Notes: generated by a model from the letters alone, not told the origin. A stretch of DNA of 59,986 bases from Paludibacteraceae bacterium (GCA_017457295.1 JAFTHS010000050.1:1-59986); one strand, 5' to 3'. Numbered from the stretch's first letter, positions 16,001 to 25,563 are shown. Translations and numbers: made by a program.

Positions 16001-18826
16001 TCAAAATCTCGCCACAAGGTTTCTATCACCCCAACCATTATCTACGCGGGATACTGGTATCCAGAACTTGTTGGCTTTCACCCACTCTGCTGGATAGGCT
16101 GCTTTCTGACGGCTGTATGGGTGGTTCCACTCATCAGCCACTACTTCATACTCTGGGTGTGGTGCATTGAGTAGCACATTATCTTTCTTATCCACCTCGC
16201 CACGCTCTACCTCGGCAATCTCCTCGCGGATAGTGAGCAGCGCGTCAATGAATTGATCCAACTCATGCAAACTCTCGCTCTCGGTTGGCTCTACCATCAA
16301 TGTGCCATGCACAGGGAAAGAGAGTGTAGGCGCGTGATAACCGAAGTCCATCAAGCGTTTAGCAATATCTGATTCGGTGATACCGATGCTATGGAACTGA
16401 CGGCAATCCAATATCAACTCATGCCCCACTCTTCCGTTCACACCCGTATATACAATGCCGTAGGCATCTTTCAATTTCTCTGCCATATAGTTCGCACTCA
16501 CGATAGCGGCTGCTGTCGATTCGCGCAAACCCTCTTCGCCCATCATACGGATATAGCCATAGGAGATGAGTGCCATGTTCGCATTGCCATAGAGCGCGCT
16601 TGATACGCGGTTGTTCTCCGCTTGAGGCATAGCGTCCACCATGTGTGCAGCGCAGCATATTGCACCTACACCAGGTCCGCCACCGCCGTGAGGGCTGGCA
16701 AACGACTTGTGTAAATTCAAGTGGCACACATCTGCGCCGATAAAGCCAGGATTGGTATAGCCAATTTGTGCATTCATGTTCGCACCGTCCATATATACTT
16801 GTCCACCGCAGTCATGTACGATTTGGCACATCTCGCGGATAGCCATCTCAAAGATACCATGCGTGGATGGATAGGTAATCATACAACCCGCCAAGTTATC
16901 CTTGTGTTGCTCGGCTTTCTCGCGCCAGTCGGCAAGGTCAGTGTTGCCATTCTCATCGCATTTCACCACCACAGGCACCATGCCCGCTTGTGCACAAGAC
17001 GCAGGGTTAGTACCGTGTGCCGATGCAGGGATTAGGAGAATATTGCGATGGTCTTGACCTTGTTGGTGGAGATACTCGCGAATAGTCACCAGACCTGCAT
17101 ACTCGCCTGCTGCACCTGAAGTAGGTTGCAGGTTGCATGCTGCAAAGCCCGTGATAGTTGCCAATTGTTGCTCCAAGTCTTCCATCACCTCCATATATCC
17201 AGCCACTTGCTCAGCAGGTGCCAATGGATGAACGCCCATATAACTAGGATAGGTCACAGGAATCATCGCCGCCGCAGGGTTGAGCTTCATGGTGCAAGAG
17301 CCCAATGGAATCATTGTATGCGTCAAACTTATATCCTTGCGCTCCAAGCGTTTCAAATAGCGCATCATCTCTGTCTCGGTGTGATATAGTTTGAATACCT
17401 CCTCTTGCAGGTAATCTACCTCGCGAATACGGTCTTCGTTGATTGCCCAAAGTCCCTCGAATGCTTCCTCTGCGTTCTCATATTGTGCCATATTGTCCGA
17501 TGCCTCTGCAAAGAGTTCTATCAGGTCATTCATATCATCCACGGTCACGCTTTCATCTATGCTCAATCCTATCCAACCCTCCTCATCGTAGTAGAGGTTG
17601 ATACCCACTTCCTCTGCGGCTTCGCGCACTGCTTCCACGCCATTTTGAGGACGGATTTTCAGCGTATCAAAAAACTCGGTATTCTCTTGCTCATAGCCAT
17701 ACGCTTGTAGCATCTCATTCATATACACGGCCTTACCATGAATACCTTCGGCTATTTCACGAATACCCTCAGCACCATGATATACGCCATACATACCTGC
17801 CATCACAGCCGACAATGCTTCTGCGGTACAGATATTCGACGTCGCTTTCTCGCGTTTGATATGTTGCTCGCGTGTTTGCAAAGCAAGGCGGAAAGCAGGT
17901 TTCTCATAGGTGTCTTTGCTCAATCCGATGATACGACCTGGCATATCGCGTTTGTACTCCTCGCGAGTCGCCATATATCCCGCAGTTGGACCGCCAAAGC
18001 CCATTGGCAAACCAAAGCGTTGTGCTGTACCGCACATAATATCTGCGTTGAGTGGCTTGAGCAATGCCAATGCCATAAGGTCGGCAATCACTGTCACTTT
18101 CATGCCTGCGGCGTGGCAGTCATCAATGAAGGCGGTGTAGTCTTCAATCGCACCATCTGCATTTGGCCATTGTACGATTGCGCCAAAGAACGGACCGTTC
18201 GCTGCGAGCCAATCGCTTGTCACCATCGCATAATCCACCATCACGAGCTCGATGTCTTGTCCCTTCGCGCGTGTGCGCATTACGTTTAAGGTGTTGGCAA
18301 AGATTTTCTTCTCCACCAATACCTTCTTCACGCCTGCTTTCACCATATCGCGGCTACGCAGGTTACGCATCATCGTTACGGCTTCTGCCGCAGCGGTCGC
18401 CTCATCCAGCAGACTGCAATTGGCTAATGGCAAACCAGTTAGGTCGCTAATCATCGTTTGATATACAAACAATGCCTCCAAACGGCCTTGGCTCACTTCG
18501 GCTTGATATGGGGTGTAAGAGGTGTACCAAACGGGGTTCTCCAATATATTGCGTTGAATCACAGCAGGCGTATTGGTGCCATACCATCCGCGACCGATAT
18601 AGGAGCGATAGAGTTGGTTCTTCGCTGCCATTTGGTGCATGGTGTTGAGGTGCTCTTGCTCGGTGAGTGGCTCATCGAGGTCAAGTGGCTCTTCCAGAAG
18701 GATATCCGCTGGCATGGTTTGTGCGATGAGTTCATCCACACTTTTCACTCCGATTACTTCCAACATCTGCTGTTGGTCTTGCTCTGTCAGACCAATATGT
18801 CTGCTTTTCAAGTAGTTAGTTTTCAC
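16001..18826 (-). CDS. gcvP: Glycine dehydrogenase (glycine cleavage P protein), fused single-chain form
   Basis: The 941-residue protein spans both halves of the P protein (N-terminal EVSQGRLEALF, YQT; C-terminal half with the PLP site). The PLP lysine is in HLNLHKSFASPHGGGGPG. It decarboxylates glycine and passes the aminomethyl group to GcvH. The T, H and L partners are not in this window. The start is 39 bases after the −7 box, leaving a leader of about 32 bases, which is too short for a glycine riboswitch. Confidence 0.97.
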   Translation of the reverse strand: MKTNYLKSRHIGLTEQDQQQMLEVIGVKSVDELIAQTMPADILLEEPLDLDEPLTEQEHLNTMHQMAAKNQLYRSYIGRGWYGTNTPAVIQRNILENPVWYTSYTPYQAEVSQGRLEALFVYQTMISDLTGLPLANCSLLDEATAAAEAVTMMRNLRSRDMVKAGVKKVLVEKKIFANTLNVMRTRAKGQDIELVMVDYAMVTSDWLAANGPFFGAIVQWPNADGAIEDYTAFIDDCHAAGMKVTVIADLMALALLKPLNADIMCGTAQRFGLPMGFGGPTAGYMATREEYKRDMPGRIIGLSKDTYEKPAFRLALQTREQHIKREKATSNICTAEALSAVMAGMYGVYHGAEGIREIAEGIHGKAVYMNEMLQAYGYEQENTEFFDTLKIRPQNGVEAVREAAEEVGINLYYDEEGWIGLSIDESVTVDDMNDLIELFAEASDNMAQYENAEEAFEGLWAINEDRIREVDYLQEEVFKLYHTETEMMRYLKRLERKDISLTHTMIPLGSCTMKLNPAAAMIPVTYPSYMGVHPLAPAEQVAGYMEVMEDLEQQLATITGFAACNLQPTSGAAGEYAGLVTIREYLHQQGQDHRNILLIPASAHGTNPASCAQAGMVPVVVKCDENGNTDLADWREKAEQHKDNLAGCMITYPSTHGIFEMAIREMCQIVHDCGGQVYMDGANMNAQIGYTNPGFIGADVCHLNLHKSFASPHGGGGPGVGAICCAAHMVDAMPQAENNRVSSALYGNANMALISYGYIRMMGEEGLRESTAAAIVSANYMAEKLKDAYGIVYTGVNGRVGHELILDCRQFHSIGITESDIAKRLMDFGYHAPTLSFPVHGTLMVEPTESESLHELDQFIDALLTIREEIAEVERGEVDKKDNVLLNAPHPEYEVVADEWNHPYSRQKAAYPAEWVKANKFWIPVSRVDNGWGDRNLVARF

Positions 18827-18864
18827 AATATATTGTTTTTAGAGTTATATGCACAATTGACCTG

Positions 18865-18896
18865 CAAAGTTACACAAAATTTCCGACATGCACAAG
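18865..18896 (-). promoter_or_regulatory. −33/−7 promoter for gcvP
   Basis: On the minus strand CTTG (18893-18896) and TAACTTTG (18865-18872) are 20 bases apart. Confidence 0.75.
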
Positions 18897-19196
18897 CGAA
18901 TATCTATTTTTTCTTACAAAAAGTATCTTTCTTTTCGCATTTTTCTTCTCTTCCACTTCTCCGTTCTTCCCATTTTTACCTTTCTATTCAAACTCTTCCA
19001 CGCAACTTTACCGCTACAAACGCAACTATGCAGCTCTAACGCGTCATCGAAACTATAAAATCGCCTTCCTTTTCATTTGCTTTCTTTAATTAGTGATTAA
19101 TTAGTGATTAATTAGTTATTAATTAGTGATTAGTTAGTGATTAATGAACCTTTATCCTATGAAAACCCTATTATCTCTCTACTTTTCTACTTTTCT
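18897..19196. other. Intergenic region between divergent gcvP and YigZ-like promoters
   Basis: This gap holds no supported gene. It contains pyrimidine-rich sequence at 18900-19085, then the five-unit 11-bp repeat and its conserved tail at 19088-19173. The upstream extension of the YigZ reading frame to 19137 runs through the repeat tail and is not coding. Confidence 0.7.
19088..19173 (+). repeat. 11-bp tandem repeat (AATTAGTGATT), five units plus conserved tail
   Basis: Five head-to-tail units fill 19088-19142 with single-base variants (AATTAGTTATT, AGTTAGTGATT). They are followed by GAACCTTTATCCTATGAAAA and CCCTA. The same array and tail recur at 37889-37996, and a two-unit copy is at 53702-53723. 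Each array is preceded by a CTTT stretch. Confidence 0.9.
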
Positions 19197-19228
19197 CTTG
19201 CGTATTTCCAAAAATTATTGTACCTTTG
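19197..19228 (+). promoter_or_regulatory. −33/−7 promoter for the YigZ-like gene
   Basis: CTTG (19197-19200) and TACCTTTG (19221-19228) are 20 bases apart. This fixes the start codon downstream of 19235. Confidence 0.75.
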
Positions 19229-19253
19229 CACGTTGAACGTATATTGGAGTAAT

Positions 19254-19643
19254 ATGTCCGAAACAAAATCAACCATAACAGGCCTCGCCAAGGGAATCTT
19301 CAAGGACCGCGGAAGCAAGTTCCTCGCCTTCGCAGAACCCATCGCCAATGAAGATGAAGCCAAAGCACGCATAGCATGGTACAAAAAGAAATACCACGAT
19401 GCACGCCACGTGTGCTATGCCTATCGCTTGGGCGAGAACCTATGGCGTACCAAAGATGACGGCGAACCCCACGGCACAGCAGGAATGCCCATTCTCCGCA
19501 GCATTGATGCCCAGAAGCTCGACAATATCCTCGTGGTAGTAGTCCGCTATTTCGGTGGCACACTGCTCGGCACTGGCGGACTGATGGTCGCCTACCGAGA
19601 AGCCACCAAAGAGGCCCTAAAAAACGCTGAAATCAACGCATAA
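19254..19643 (+). CDS. YigZ/IMPACT (UPF0029) family protein, single-domain form
   Basis: The 129-residue protein is an UPF0029 domain with SKFLAFAEPI, DGEPHGTAGMPIL (about 72-84) and VVVVRYFGGTLLGTGGL (about 97-113). I start at the ATG at 19254, preceded by TTGGAG, because the longer frame would begin upstream of the promoter. YigZ proteins are usually about 200 residues with a second DUF1949 domain, which is missing here. Eukaryotic IMPACT regulates GCN2. The bacterial role is unclear. coaD follows 59 bases later. Confidence 0.87.
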   Translation: MSETKSTITGLAKGIFKDRGSKFLAFAEPIANEDEAKARIAWYKKKYHDARHVCYAYRLGENLWRTKDDGEPHGTAGMPILRSIDAQKLDNILVVVVRYFGGTLLGTGGLMVAYREATKEALKNAEINA

Positions 19644-19702
19644 GCCATCAACGTGAAACCAACAATGCAAAGCCACCAACGTGAGCAAAGCAAACAAATA
19701 AC

Positions 19703-20152
19703 GTGAACGAAGTGAACAAAATAGCTATTTTCCCAGGGAGTTTTGATCCCTTTACGATTGGGCATTACGATATTGTAATGCGCGGACTGGATATTTTCGA
19801 CAAAGTTGTCATTGGTATTGGTATCAATTGCACCAAGCAAGAATCGTTTCCGCTTCACCAACGCTTGAATGCCATACAGCAGTATTTTGCCAACGAACCT
19901 CGTGTGCAAGTGCACCCATACGATTGCCTAACTGTCGATTTCGCAGCGCAGCACAAAGCCCAGTTCATTCTGCGTGGAGTACGTTCAGCGCAAGACTTTG
20001 AGTATGAGCGAAGTATGGCTGAAGCCAACAAGCAGTTATCGGGGATTGAAACCATCCTGCTCTATACGCGACCAGAGTACGCACACATTTCTTCTACGCT
20101 TGTGCGCGACCTACACTCGCATGGAAAAGATATTTCAGTATATTTGCCTTAG
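19703..20152 (+). CDS. coaD: Phosphopantetheine adenylyltransferase
   Basis: The 149-residue protein begins with the nucleotidyltransferase signature IAIFPGSFDPFTIGH (about 7-21) and has the second motif RPEYAHISSTLVRD. It transfers AMP from ATP to 4'-phosphopantetheine in the fourth step of coenzyme A synthesis. The start is a GTG at 19703 or a second in-frame GTG at 19712. No ATG is available before the signature and no clear Shine-Dalgarno is present. Confidence 0.95.
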   Translation: MNEVNKIAIFPGSFDPFTIGHYDIVMRGLDIFDKVVIGIGINCTKQESFPLHQRLNAIQQYFANEPRVQVHPYDCLTVDFAAQHKAQFILRGVRSAQDFEYERSMAEANKQLSGIETILLYTRPEYAHISSTLVRDLHSHGKDISVYLP

Positions 20153-20187
20153 AAACGTCTTCAAAGTCCTTTAAAACCTCCACAACA

Positions 20188-21747
20188 ATGAAAAGAATTT
20201 TCTTCACAATCCCTCTCTTGCTTCTGACAATCAATATGTTGGCAGACACGCAAACCACTCGAATCAATAAAAACCTAACCATATACACCGATGTCATGCG
20301 TCAGCTTGATATCAATTATGTGGACACCCTCAACTACGACGACCTTATCGAAACGAGCATCAACCAAATGCTCCACAAGATTGACCCATATACTACGTAT
20401 ATCCCCAAGCGCGAGGACGATGAACTCCGCCGAATGACGCAAGGCAAGTACGGAGGGGTGGGATCGCTTATCATGTACCGCGACAGCAATGTTTATGTCA
20501 ACGAACTCTACGAAGGAATGCCTGCACAGCAAGGCGGACTACTCCCAGGCGACCGCTTTGTTACGGTCAATGGCATGGACTGTAGTGGCAAGACCACCAA
20601 GGAGGTTTCCGACCAACTACGTGGCAAATCGGGCTCTACGGTCAGTATCACCATAGAACGCGATAGCCAACTGATTACCAAGCAACTAACACGACGCGAC
20701 ATTCACCTTCCTGCTGTCGGATGTGCTGAGGTCCTTCACGACTCTATTGGCTATATTTTCTTCAACGAGTTCACCACCAATTCTGCACAAGAGTTTCTTA
20801 TGGCACTTGACAGCATGGTACAAGCCAATCACATCACTCGCCTCATCATCGACCTGCGAGGCAACGGAGGCGGACTCATCGACGAGGCCATACAAATGGT
20901 AGGATTCTTTGTGCCTAAGGGTACGGAGGTGGTTTCCACCAAAGGCCAAATCGAACGCAGCAACCACACCTATACTACCCAAACTTCACCTATCTTCCCC
21001 GATATGCCACTGGTTGTGCTCGTGAATGGGCAATCGGCTTCCGCCAGCGAGATTGTAGCAGGTGCCTTACAGGATCTCAAGCGAGCAACCATCGTGGGCG
21101 AACGCACGTTCGGCAAAGGACTAGTGCAGAACATCCGTCCTATCGCCTACGGCGGACACCTCAAGGTTACTACTTCCAAGTACTATCTTCCTTCGGGACG
21201 TTGTATCCAAGCCATCGATTATGCTGAGCGCCAACGCGGACACCAATTGCATCGCGACACGGCTGGAGGTATCTTACCCGACGTTGTTCTCACTGATTCT
21301 CAAAAACTTGACATCACCTACAACCTCTATCGCGACCACCTGTTCTTCGACTACGCTACGCGCTACTACCGCCAGCACCCTGCTATCGCATCGCCCACCG
21401 AGTTCCAACTCACCGATAGCGACATCGAAGATTTTTGCCAATTCCTCGACGAGAAGCACTTCTCCTACGAAACTGAAACAGGACGCTATCTTGGCGAACT
21501 CATCAAAATGGCCAAGCAAGAGGATATCGACTCCACCACTCTTGCCGCCCTTGAGGCTTTCAAACCACGACTCACGGGTGATTATCGTGCTGCTATCCAG
21601 CGAAACAGACAAGAGGTGGAAGAGATGTTAGGGGGCGAAATCATCAAACGCTATTACTATCACCGCGGCTACTACACCTACCTACTAAAATCGGATAAAT
21701 ACATCAGCAGAGCAGTAGAAGAGACAAAAAATAGCCACAAGCACTAA
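20188..21747 (+). CDS. CtpA-type S41 carboxy-terminal processing protease
   Basis: The 519-residue protein has a signal peptide (about 1-20), a PDZ domain (about 85-160) and the S41 core. LIIDLRGNGGGL (about 219-230), NGQSASASEIVAG (catalytic serine within 283-287) and TFGKGLVQ (lysine 310) give the Ser-Lys dyad. These periplasmic proteases trim or degrade proteins from the C-terminus. The C-terminal 150 residues are charged and helical. It follows coaD by 35 bases in the same direction. Confidence 0.93.
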   Translation: MKRIFFTIPLLLLTINMLADTQTTRINKNLTIYTDVMRQLDINYVDTLNYDDLIETSINQMLHKIDPYTTYIPKREDDELRRMTQGKYGGVGSLIMYRDSNVYVNELYEGMPAQQGGLLPGDRFVTVNGMDCSGKTTKEVSDQLRGKSGSTVSITIERDSQLITKQLTRRDIHLPAVGCAEVLHDSIGYIFFNEFTTNSAQEFLMALDSMVQANHITRLIIDLRGNGGGLIDEAIQMVGFFVPKGTEVVSTKGQIERSNHTYTTQTSPIFPDMPLVVLVNGQSASASEIVAGALQDLKRATIVGERTFGKGLVQNIRPIAYGGHLKVTTSKYYLPSGRCIQAIDYAERQRGHQLHRDTAGGILPDVVLTDSQKLDITYNLYRDHLFFDYATRYYRQHPAIASPTEFQLTDSDIEDFCQFLDEKHFSYETETGRYLGELIKMAKQEDIDSTTLAALEAFKPRLTGDYRAAIQRNRQEVEEMLGGEIIKRYYYHRGYYTYLLKSDKYISRAVEETKNSHKH

Positions 21748-21772
21748 AAAAAGATAAAAAAGTTTAATAAAA

Positions 21773-21804
21773 TTTGCAAATATGACAAATATTTGCTACC
21801 TTTG
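21773..21804 (+). promoter_or_regulatory. −33/−7 promoter for the first surface-protein cassette
   Basis: TTTG (21773-21776) and TACCTTTG (21797-21804) are 20 bases apart. The leader to the ATG at 21974 is about 160 bases, long for this window, with GC-rich blocks (TTGGGG, GGCCC) near 21886-21910 that could fold. Confidence 0.75.
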
Positions 21805-21973
21805 TGCGTCTATTCGTAAAGAAGGGAAAAGACACTATTTGATATTTTAAGGTAACATTATCTTATTGATTAGATTTTTTAGGCAATTGGGGTTTCTATG
21901 GAGGCCCTAACCATTGTGTTATTAATACAAATACTACAACAAAAAACTATCTACTTACTACGCATCGTTTGAC

Positions 21974-23410
21974 ATGAAAAGGTTTATTGTTTTTCGTTTC
22001 AATACGCAATTCATTCGCCTCGCTATAGTATGCATAATGCTACTCTCTGCTATTGGGCAAGCCTACGCTGCTGATGCCATCATCGATGACAGCGAATGTA
22101 CTTGGCGTCTTGTCAGCAGCACATACGCCCTCAAGGTGGGCGATGAAGTTGTCATTGCTGCCAGCGATTACGATTTTGCTATCGACACCACTCACAACGA
22201 CAACAAACGAGGGCAAGCCAGCATCACCAGAGATGGCAATACTATCACTTTCGGCGAAGACGTCCAGATTTTCACTCTTCAATCAGGCACTGCAAATGGC
22301 ACTTTGGCCTTCTACACTGGTAGAGGTTATCTTTATGCCGAATCCAACAGTAGCGATCATCTGAAGACGGAGGCAAACGTTGATGGCGAAGGAAATAGTA
22401 ATTGGCAGGTTTCCATATCCAACAATATTGCCACCATCATCGCACAAGGAAACAAGACGCACAATGTCATACAATATTTCCAAGACGCAGAACAATCACA
22501 TTGTTATTTCACTTGCTACAATGCGGCTTTGCACCATACCTTGGCTATCTATAAAAAAGTATGTCCCCGCAGTGTTGGCGATGCGGGCTATGCTATCTCC
22601 GTATCTAATGATATTGTGCATGGCCAAGTCTCTGTATCCACACCACAAGCCCCCGCGGGCACCCAAGTCACCCTCACTGCCACACCTCAAGCAGAATATG
22701 TCTTTGATAGTTGGTTGGTAGTAGATGAACTTGGCACATCCATCCCTGTTACCAACAACGCTTTCATTATGCCCGAATCCGATGTGGTCATATTCGCCAC
22801 ATTCAAAAAAGATAGTCGATACAAATGGATACTTGTTACCGAGGCCGATTCGCTTAAGGTAGGCGACAAAGTGGTTATTGCTGCCTACGATTTCGATTAT
22901 GCTATCAGCACCACCCAGAATAATAGCACAAGAGGACAAGCTACCATTATCCGAGATGGCAATGGTATTCTGTTTGACGATGACGTACAGGTGTTCACCC
23001 TCCAGCAGGGAACTGCCGAAGGCACTTTTGCTTTCTACACAGGCACTGGCTACCTTTACGCAGGATCAAGTAGTAGCAACCAACTAAAAACAGAAGCCAA
23101 CATGGATGCCCATGGCAATAGCAATTGGAATATATCTATCTCTAACGACATCGCTACTATTGTTGCACAAGGCAATCATTCCCATAATACAATGCAGTAT
23201 TATCACGATCCCACCCACTACCATTTTGCTTGTTATCTTGAGCACACACAATCTGCCTTAGCTATCTACAAGCAATATACTCCTGACTATACACCCGAAA
23301 TCAACTACTCTGTCACCTACTATGGCTTTACTACCATGTGCGATGGCAATCCTGCAACAGCCAAGTATCAAAAGGTGCCACACACACTATTCCTACTTGC
23401 ACATCATTAG
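21974..23410 (+). CDS. Secreted repeat surface protein, N-terminal part of a frameshifted gene
   Basis: The 478-residue frame begins with a long signal peptide (to about residue 32). It carries two tandem units of about 155 residues (about 42-196 and 283-440), each starting LKVGDEVVIAA/LKVGDKVVIAA and ending LAIYK. Between them is a bacterial repeat domain (about 205-275; VTLTATPQAEYVFDSW). An InlB-like domain starts near 447, but the frame breaks after AKYQK and runs out of frame to a stop. The continuation lies in the −1 frame from about 23374. It is probably an exported adhesin-like or cell-surface protein of unknown ligand. Confidence 0.8.
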   Translation: MKRFIVFRFNTQFIRLAIVCIMLLSAIGQAYAADAIIDDSECTWRLVSSTYALKVGDEVVIAASDYDFAIDTTHNDNKRGQASITRDGNTITFGEDVQIFTLQSGTANGTLAFYTGRGYLYAESNSSDHLKTEANVDGEGNSNWQVSISNNIATIIAQGNKTHNVIQYFQDAEQSHCYFTCYNAALHHTLAIYKKVCPRSVGDAGYAISVSNDIVHGQVSVSTPQAPAGTQVTLTATPQAEYVFDSWLVVDELGTSIPVTNNAFIMPESDVVIFATFKKDSRYKWILVTEADSLKVGDKVVIAAYDFDYAISTTQNNSTRGQATIIRDGNGILFDDDVQVFTLQQGTAEGTFAFYTGTGYLYAGSSSSNQLKTEANMDAHGNSNWNISISNDIATIVAQGNHSHNTMQYYHDPTHYHFACYLEHTQSALAIYKQYTPDYTPEINYSVTYYGFTTMCDGNPATAKYQKVPHTLFLLAHH

Positions 23411-24978
23411 CAGACCCAAAAGGTTTAGAACGCACATTCAATGGCACTTGGAACACTCACCCCAACGGAACAGGCATGTCATACACCCCTGGCGATAGCT
23501 TCACTGTCACAGAGAATGTGACACTCTATGCTCAATGGTCAATGAATATTACCAACAACATTACCCTGCCCAACAATGTCATTGATATGTCAAGCACAGA
23601 TGTCATTGTATATGGCGGCACTACATTATCTCTACCCGAAGAAGGGACTATCACCATCCGTTCGCTCACGCTCAAAGCAGGCATACAAAGCTATGGCCAA
23701 TATGCTATGCCCACGGTGTATATACCTAAAAAAGCGAACTTGGTAAGAAACCAACCCAATATCATTCTCGATTTGGTAGTCAACAACCAATCTTTCTATT
23801 CTTTCGCTGTACCATTTGCGGTGGAAAATACCGACAACAATATCCATTATCTCAACCCTATACTCAAGAATGCAGCTAAATACGGCACCCATTTCTGCAT
23901 CTACACCTACGATGGCGAATTACGAGCCCAATCGGGCGTACAAGACAACAATTGGGTAGCCATACCACGTGGCACTACGCTTCAGCCTGGCACAGGATAC
24001 ATCATTTCTGCCGTACCTGCAGGAGGTCAAGACACCACCACCATTCGCATCACCCTACCTGATATAGACAACGCATGGACTGCAGAAGGAGAACAAACCT
24101 CTGTTAACAAAGTCAAACGCCATGAGGTATCGGTCAAAGCACATACTGGTGCTGCTGCCAAAGCGGAATTGCATCATGCGGGATGGAATTATATAGCCAA
24201 CCCCTATATGGCCCATTTCGAAGGCAACAAAATCAGCGATAAAGTATCCTACGCCACTATTCCTGCACCTAATTTTGCATACTACACGCAAACACCTCTT
24301 AGCGAGACCACATTGAGTCCTTTGTATGGCTTCTTCGTACAAGTCGAATCGGATAGCAAAATATCGTTCTCTGCTGATGGACGTCAGCAACTTCCCAAAT
24401 CCCTTCGAGCAGTTGCAGCCAACGACCTCCATGCCACCATCACTATTCAAGGAAATAACCAAAGCGATAAAACGGGTATTATCGTGGGCAACGACTACAT
24501 AACGGATTATGAAATCGGAGCCGACTTAGAAAAGATGTTTGGCTATGGCAACACTACTTCTATCTACACACTTAGCCATAATATCCGTATGGCATACAAT
24601 GCACTACCCTATGCCGATGCCACGCAATCCATACCATTAGGATTCAACGCACCAAAAGCAGGAGAATATACCATCTCACTCAGCCACATTACCAATCTTA
24701 CGAATAGCGCACTACTACTCCACGACCGCACTACCCAAACCACCACCAACCTTCTGCATATGGACTATACTTTCCAAGCCACCAAAGGTCAATACGACAG
24801 CCGCTTTGTCATCTATCTCGCTGCAGAAGATAATTGCCCAACCCACATCTCAAATAGCCACTTATCTACTAAGCAAACAACCCAAAAGATTATTCACAAC
24901 AACAAATTGTACATTATTCACAACGGACAGCTATACAACAACGCAGGACAATTGATAAAACATAATGCAGGCTACTAA
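23338..24978 (+). CDS. Surface protein, C-terminal part of the frameshifted gene
   Basis: The open frame is 546 residues, but the real continuation starts with KGATHTIP at residue 12. It completes the InlB-like repeat ending VTLYAQW and then carries a module of about 450 residues shared with the second cassette protein (AVPFAVEN, LQPGTGYIISA, HAGWNYIANPYMA, ADLEKMFGYGNTTSIYTL, SIPLGFNAP). The C-terminus, NNKLYIIHNGQLYNNAGQ, matches the ends of the proteins at 25564 and 54500 and resembles a secretion or sorting tail. It overlaps the next small gene by 14 bases. Confidence 0.78.
   Translation: MRWQSCNSQVSKGATHTIPTCTSLADPKGLERTFNGTWNTHPNGTGMSYTPGDSFTVTENVTLYAQWSMNITNNITLPNNVIDMSSTDVIVYGGTTLSLPEEGTITIRSLTLKAGIQSYGQYAMPTVYIPKKANLVRNQPNIILDLVVNNQSFYSFAVPFAVENTDNNIHYLNPILKNAAKYGTHFCIYTYDGELRAQSGVQDNNWVAIPRGTTLQPGTGYIISAVPAGGQDTTTIRITLPDIDNAWTAEGEQTSVNKVKRHEVSVKAHTGAAAKAELHHAGWNYIANPYMAHFEGNKISDKVSYATIPAPNFAYYTQTPLSETTLSPLYGFFVQVESDSKISFSADGRQQLPKSLRAVAANDLHATITIQGNNQSDKTGIIVGNDYITDYEIGADLEKMFGYGNTTSIYTLSHNIRMAYNALPYADATQSIPLGFNAPKAGEYTISLSHITNLTNSALLLHDRTTQTTTNLLHMDYTFQATKGQYDSRFVIYLAAEDNCPTHISNSHLSTKQTTQKIIHNNKLYIIHNGQLYNNAGQLIKHNAGY
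23370..23375 (+). other. Frameshift site AAAAGG
   Basis: Reading ..CAA AAG GTG.. in frame one and ..AAA GGT GCC.. in the −1 frame joins the two halves as AKYQ-KGATHTIP. One extra G (or one slip) in the AAAAGG run restores a protein of about 1000 residues. Confidence 0.8.
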
Positions 24979-25426
24979 GTACATATCAATTGCTATTCTT
25001 GGCATATGTGGCATGCTATCCAATGCTTCATATGCCACAGACAGAACCACAGACGATGTGTTCTCTGCCTATTCCGCGTCAAATATATCTTCCACCCACA
25101 TCTATTCTACATACCATACCTCTACATACCATACTTCTACGTACCATACCTCCACGTACCATACCTCCACACCCCTATCACCTATAGCATCCACTACTGC
25201 TCCTCAACTGACCAGCACCATGTCTGACACCCAAGACCAGAGCGACATTCGTGGTAGAATGAACGCAAATAGCAATGATCCTTTCGGCGGAGGCACATTA
25301 CCCAACCTACCCTACCAACCAGGCGCAGTTCCTACAGGAGATATACCTATGGGATTTCTTCTACTGCTCCTAACTATATACATATTGTCCATCACTCGCA
25401 AACAACACACCATTTCTTCCAAATAA
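24965..25426 (+). CDS. Small exported protein with DPFGGG and GDxPxxF membrane tail, cassette 1
   Basis: The 153-residue protein has a signal peptide (about 1-24), a Ser/Thr/Tyr/His-rich region with four STYHT-type pentapeptide repeats (about 46-68), then NDPFGGG (about 101-107), a Pro/Gly linker, GDIPMGFLLLLLTIY and a short basic end (TRKQ). This motif, hydrophobic span and basic tail resembles a C-terminal sorting signal. The gene at 27910 has the same ending. It overlaps the large surface-protein gene, so their expression is coupled. I do not recognise a named family. Confidence 0.72.
   Translation: MQATKYISIAILGICGMLSNASYATDRTTDDVFSAYSASNISSTHIYSTYHTSTYHTSTYHTSTYHTSTPLSPIASTTAPQLTSTMSDTQDQSDIRGRMNANSNDPFGGGTLPNLPYQPGAVPTGDIPMGFLLLLLTIYILSITRKQHTISSK
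25106..25165 (+). repeat. Four tandem 15-bp repeats in coding sequence
   Basis: Units of the form TCTACATACCATACC (25106-25120, 25121-25135, 25136-25150, 25151-25165) encode STYHT repeats. Units differ only at synonymous or third positions, so the protein repeat is being maintained. Confidence 0.9.
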
Positions 25427-25488
25427 TACCACTAAACCTTTAATTTTTCTAAAAAACACACTATTTTCTACAGAAAATAACTACTTTT

Positions 25489-25520
25489 CTTGTACAATTC
25501 AAAAAAAAGTAGTAACTTTG
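25489..25520 (+). promoter_or_regulatory. −33/−7 promoter for the second cassette
   Basis: CTTG (25489-25492) and TAACTTTG (25513-25520) are 20 bases apart. The ATG at 25564 gives a leader of about 37 bases. Confidence 0.75.
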
Positions 25521-25563
25521 TGCGCTGGTTATAATGTTCATTATAAAATGCGTTCGTTGTGAT

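Noticed and set aside
18827-18864. Glycine riboswitch before gcvP
   Set aside because: The promoter leaves a leader of only about 32 bases, too short for an aptamer.
23370-23376. Programmed −1 frameshift
   Set aside because: The site does not fit X-XXY-YYZ in the zero frame and no downstream pseudoknot or stimulator is obvious. An indel is simpler, though not excluded.
25106-25165. Short direct repeats that might suggest a CRISPR-like array
   Set aside because: They are contiguous 15-bp units in frame inside a gene, with no spacers. They encode STYHT repeats.
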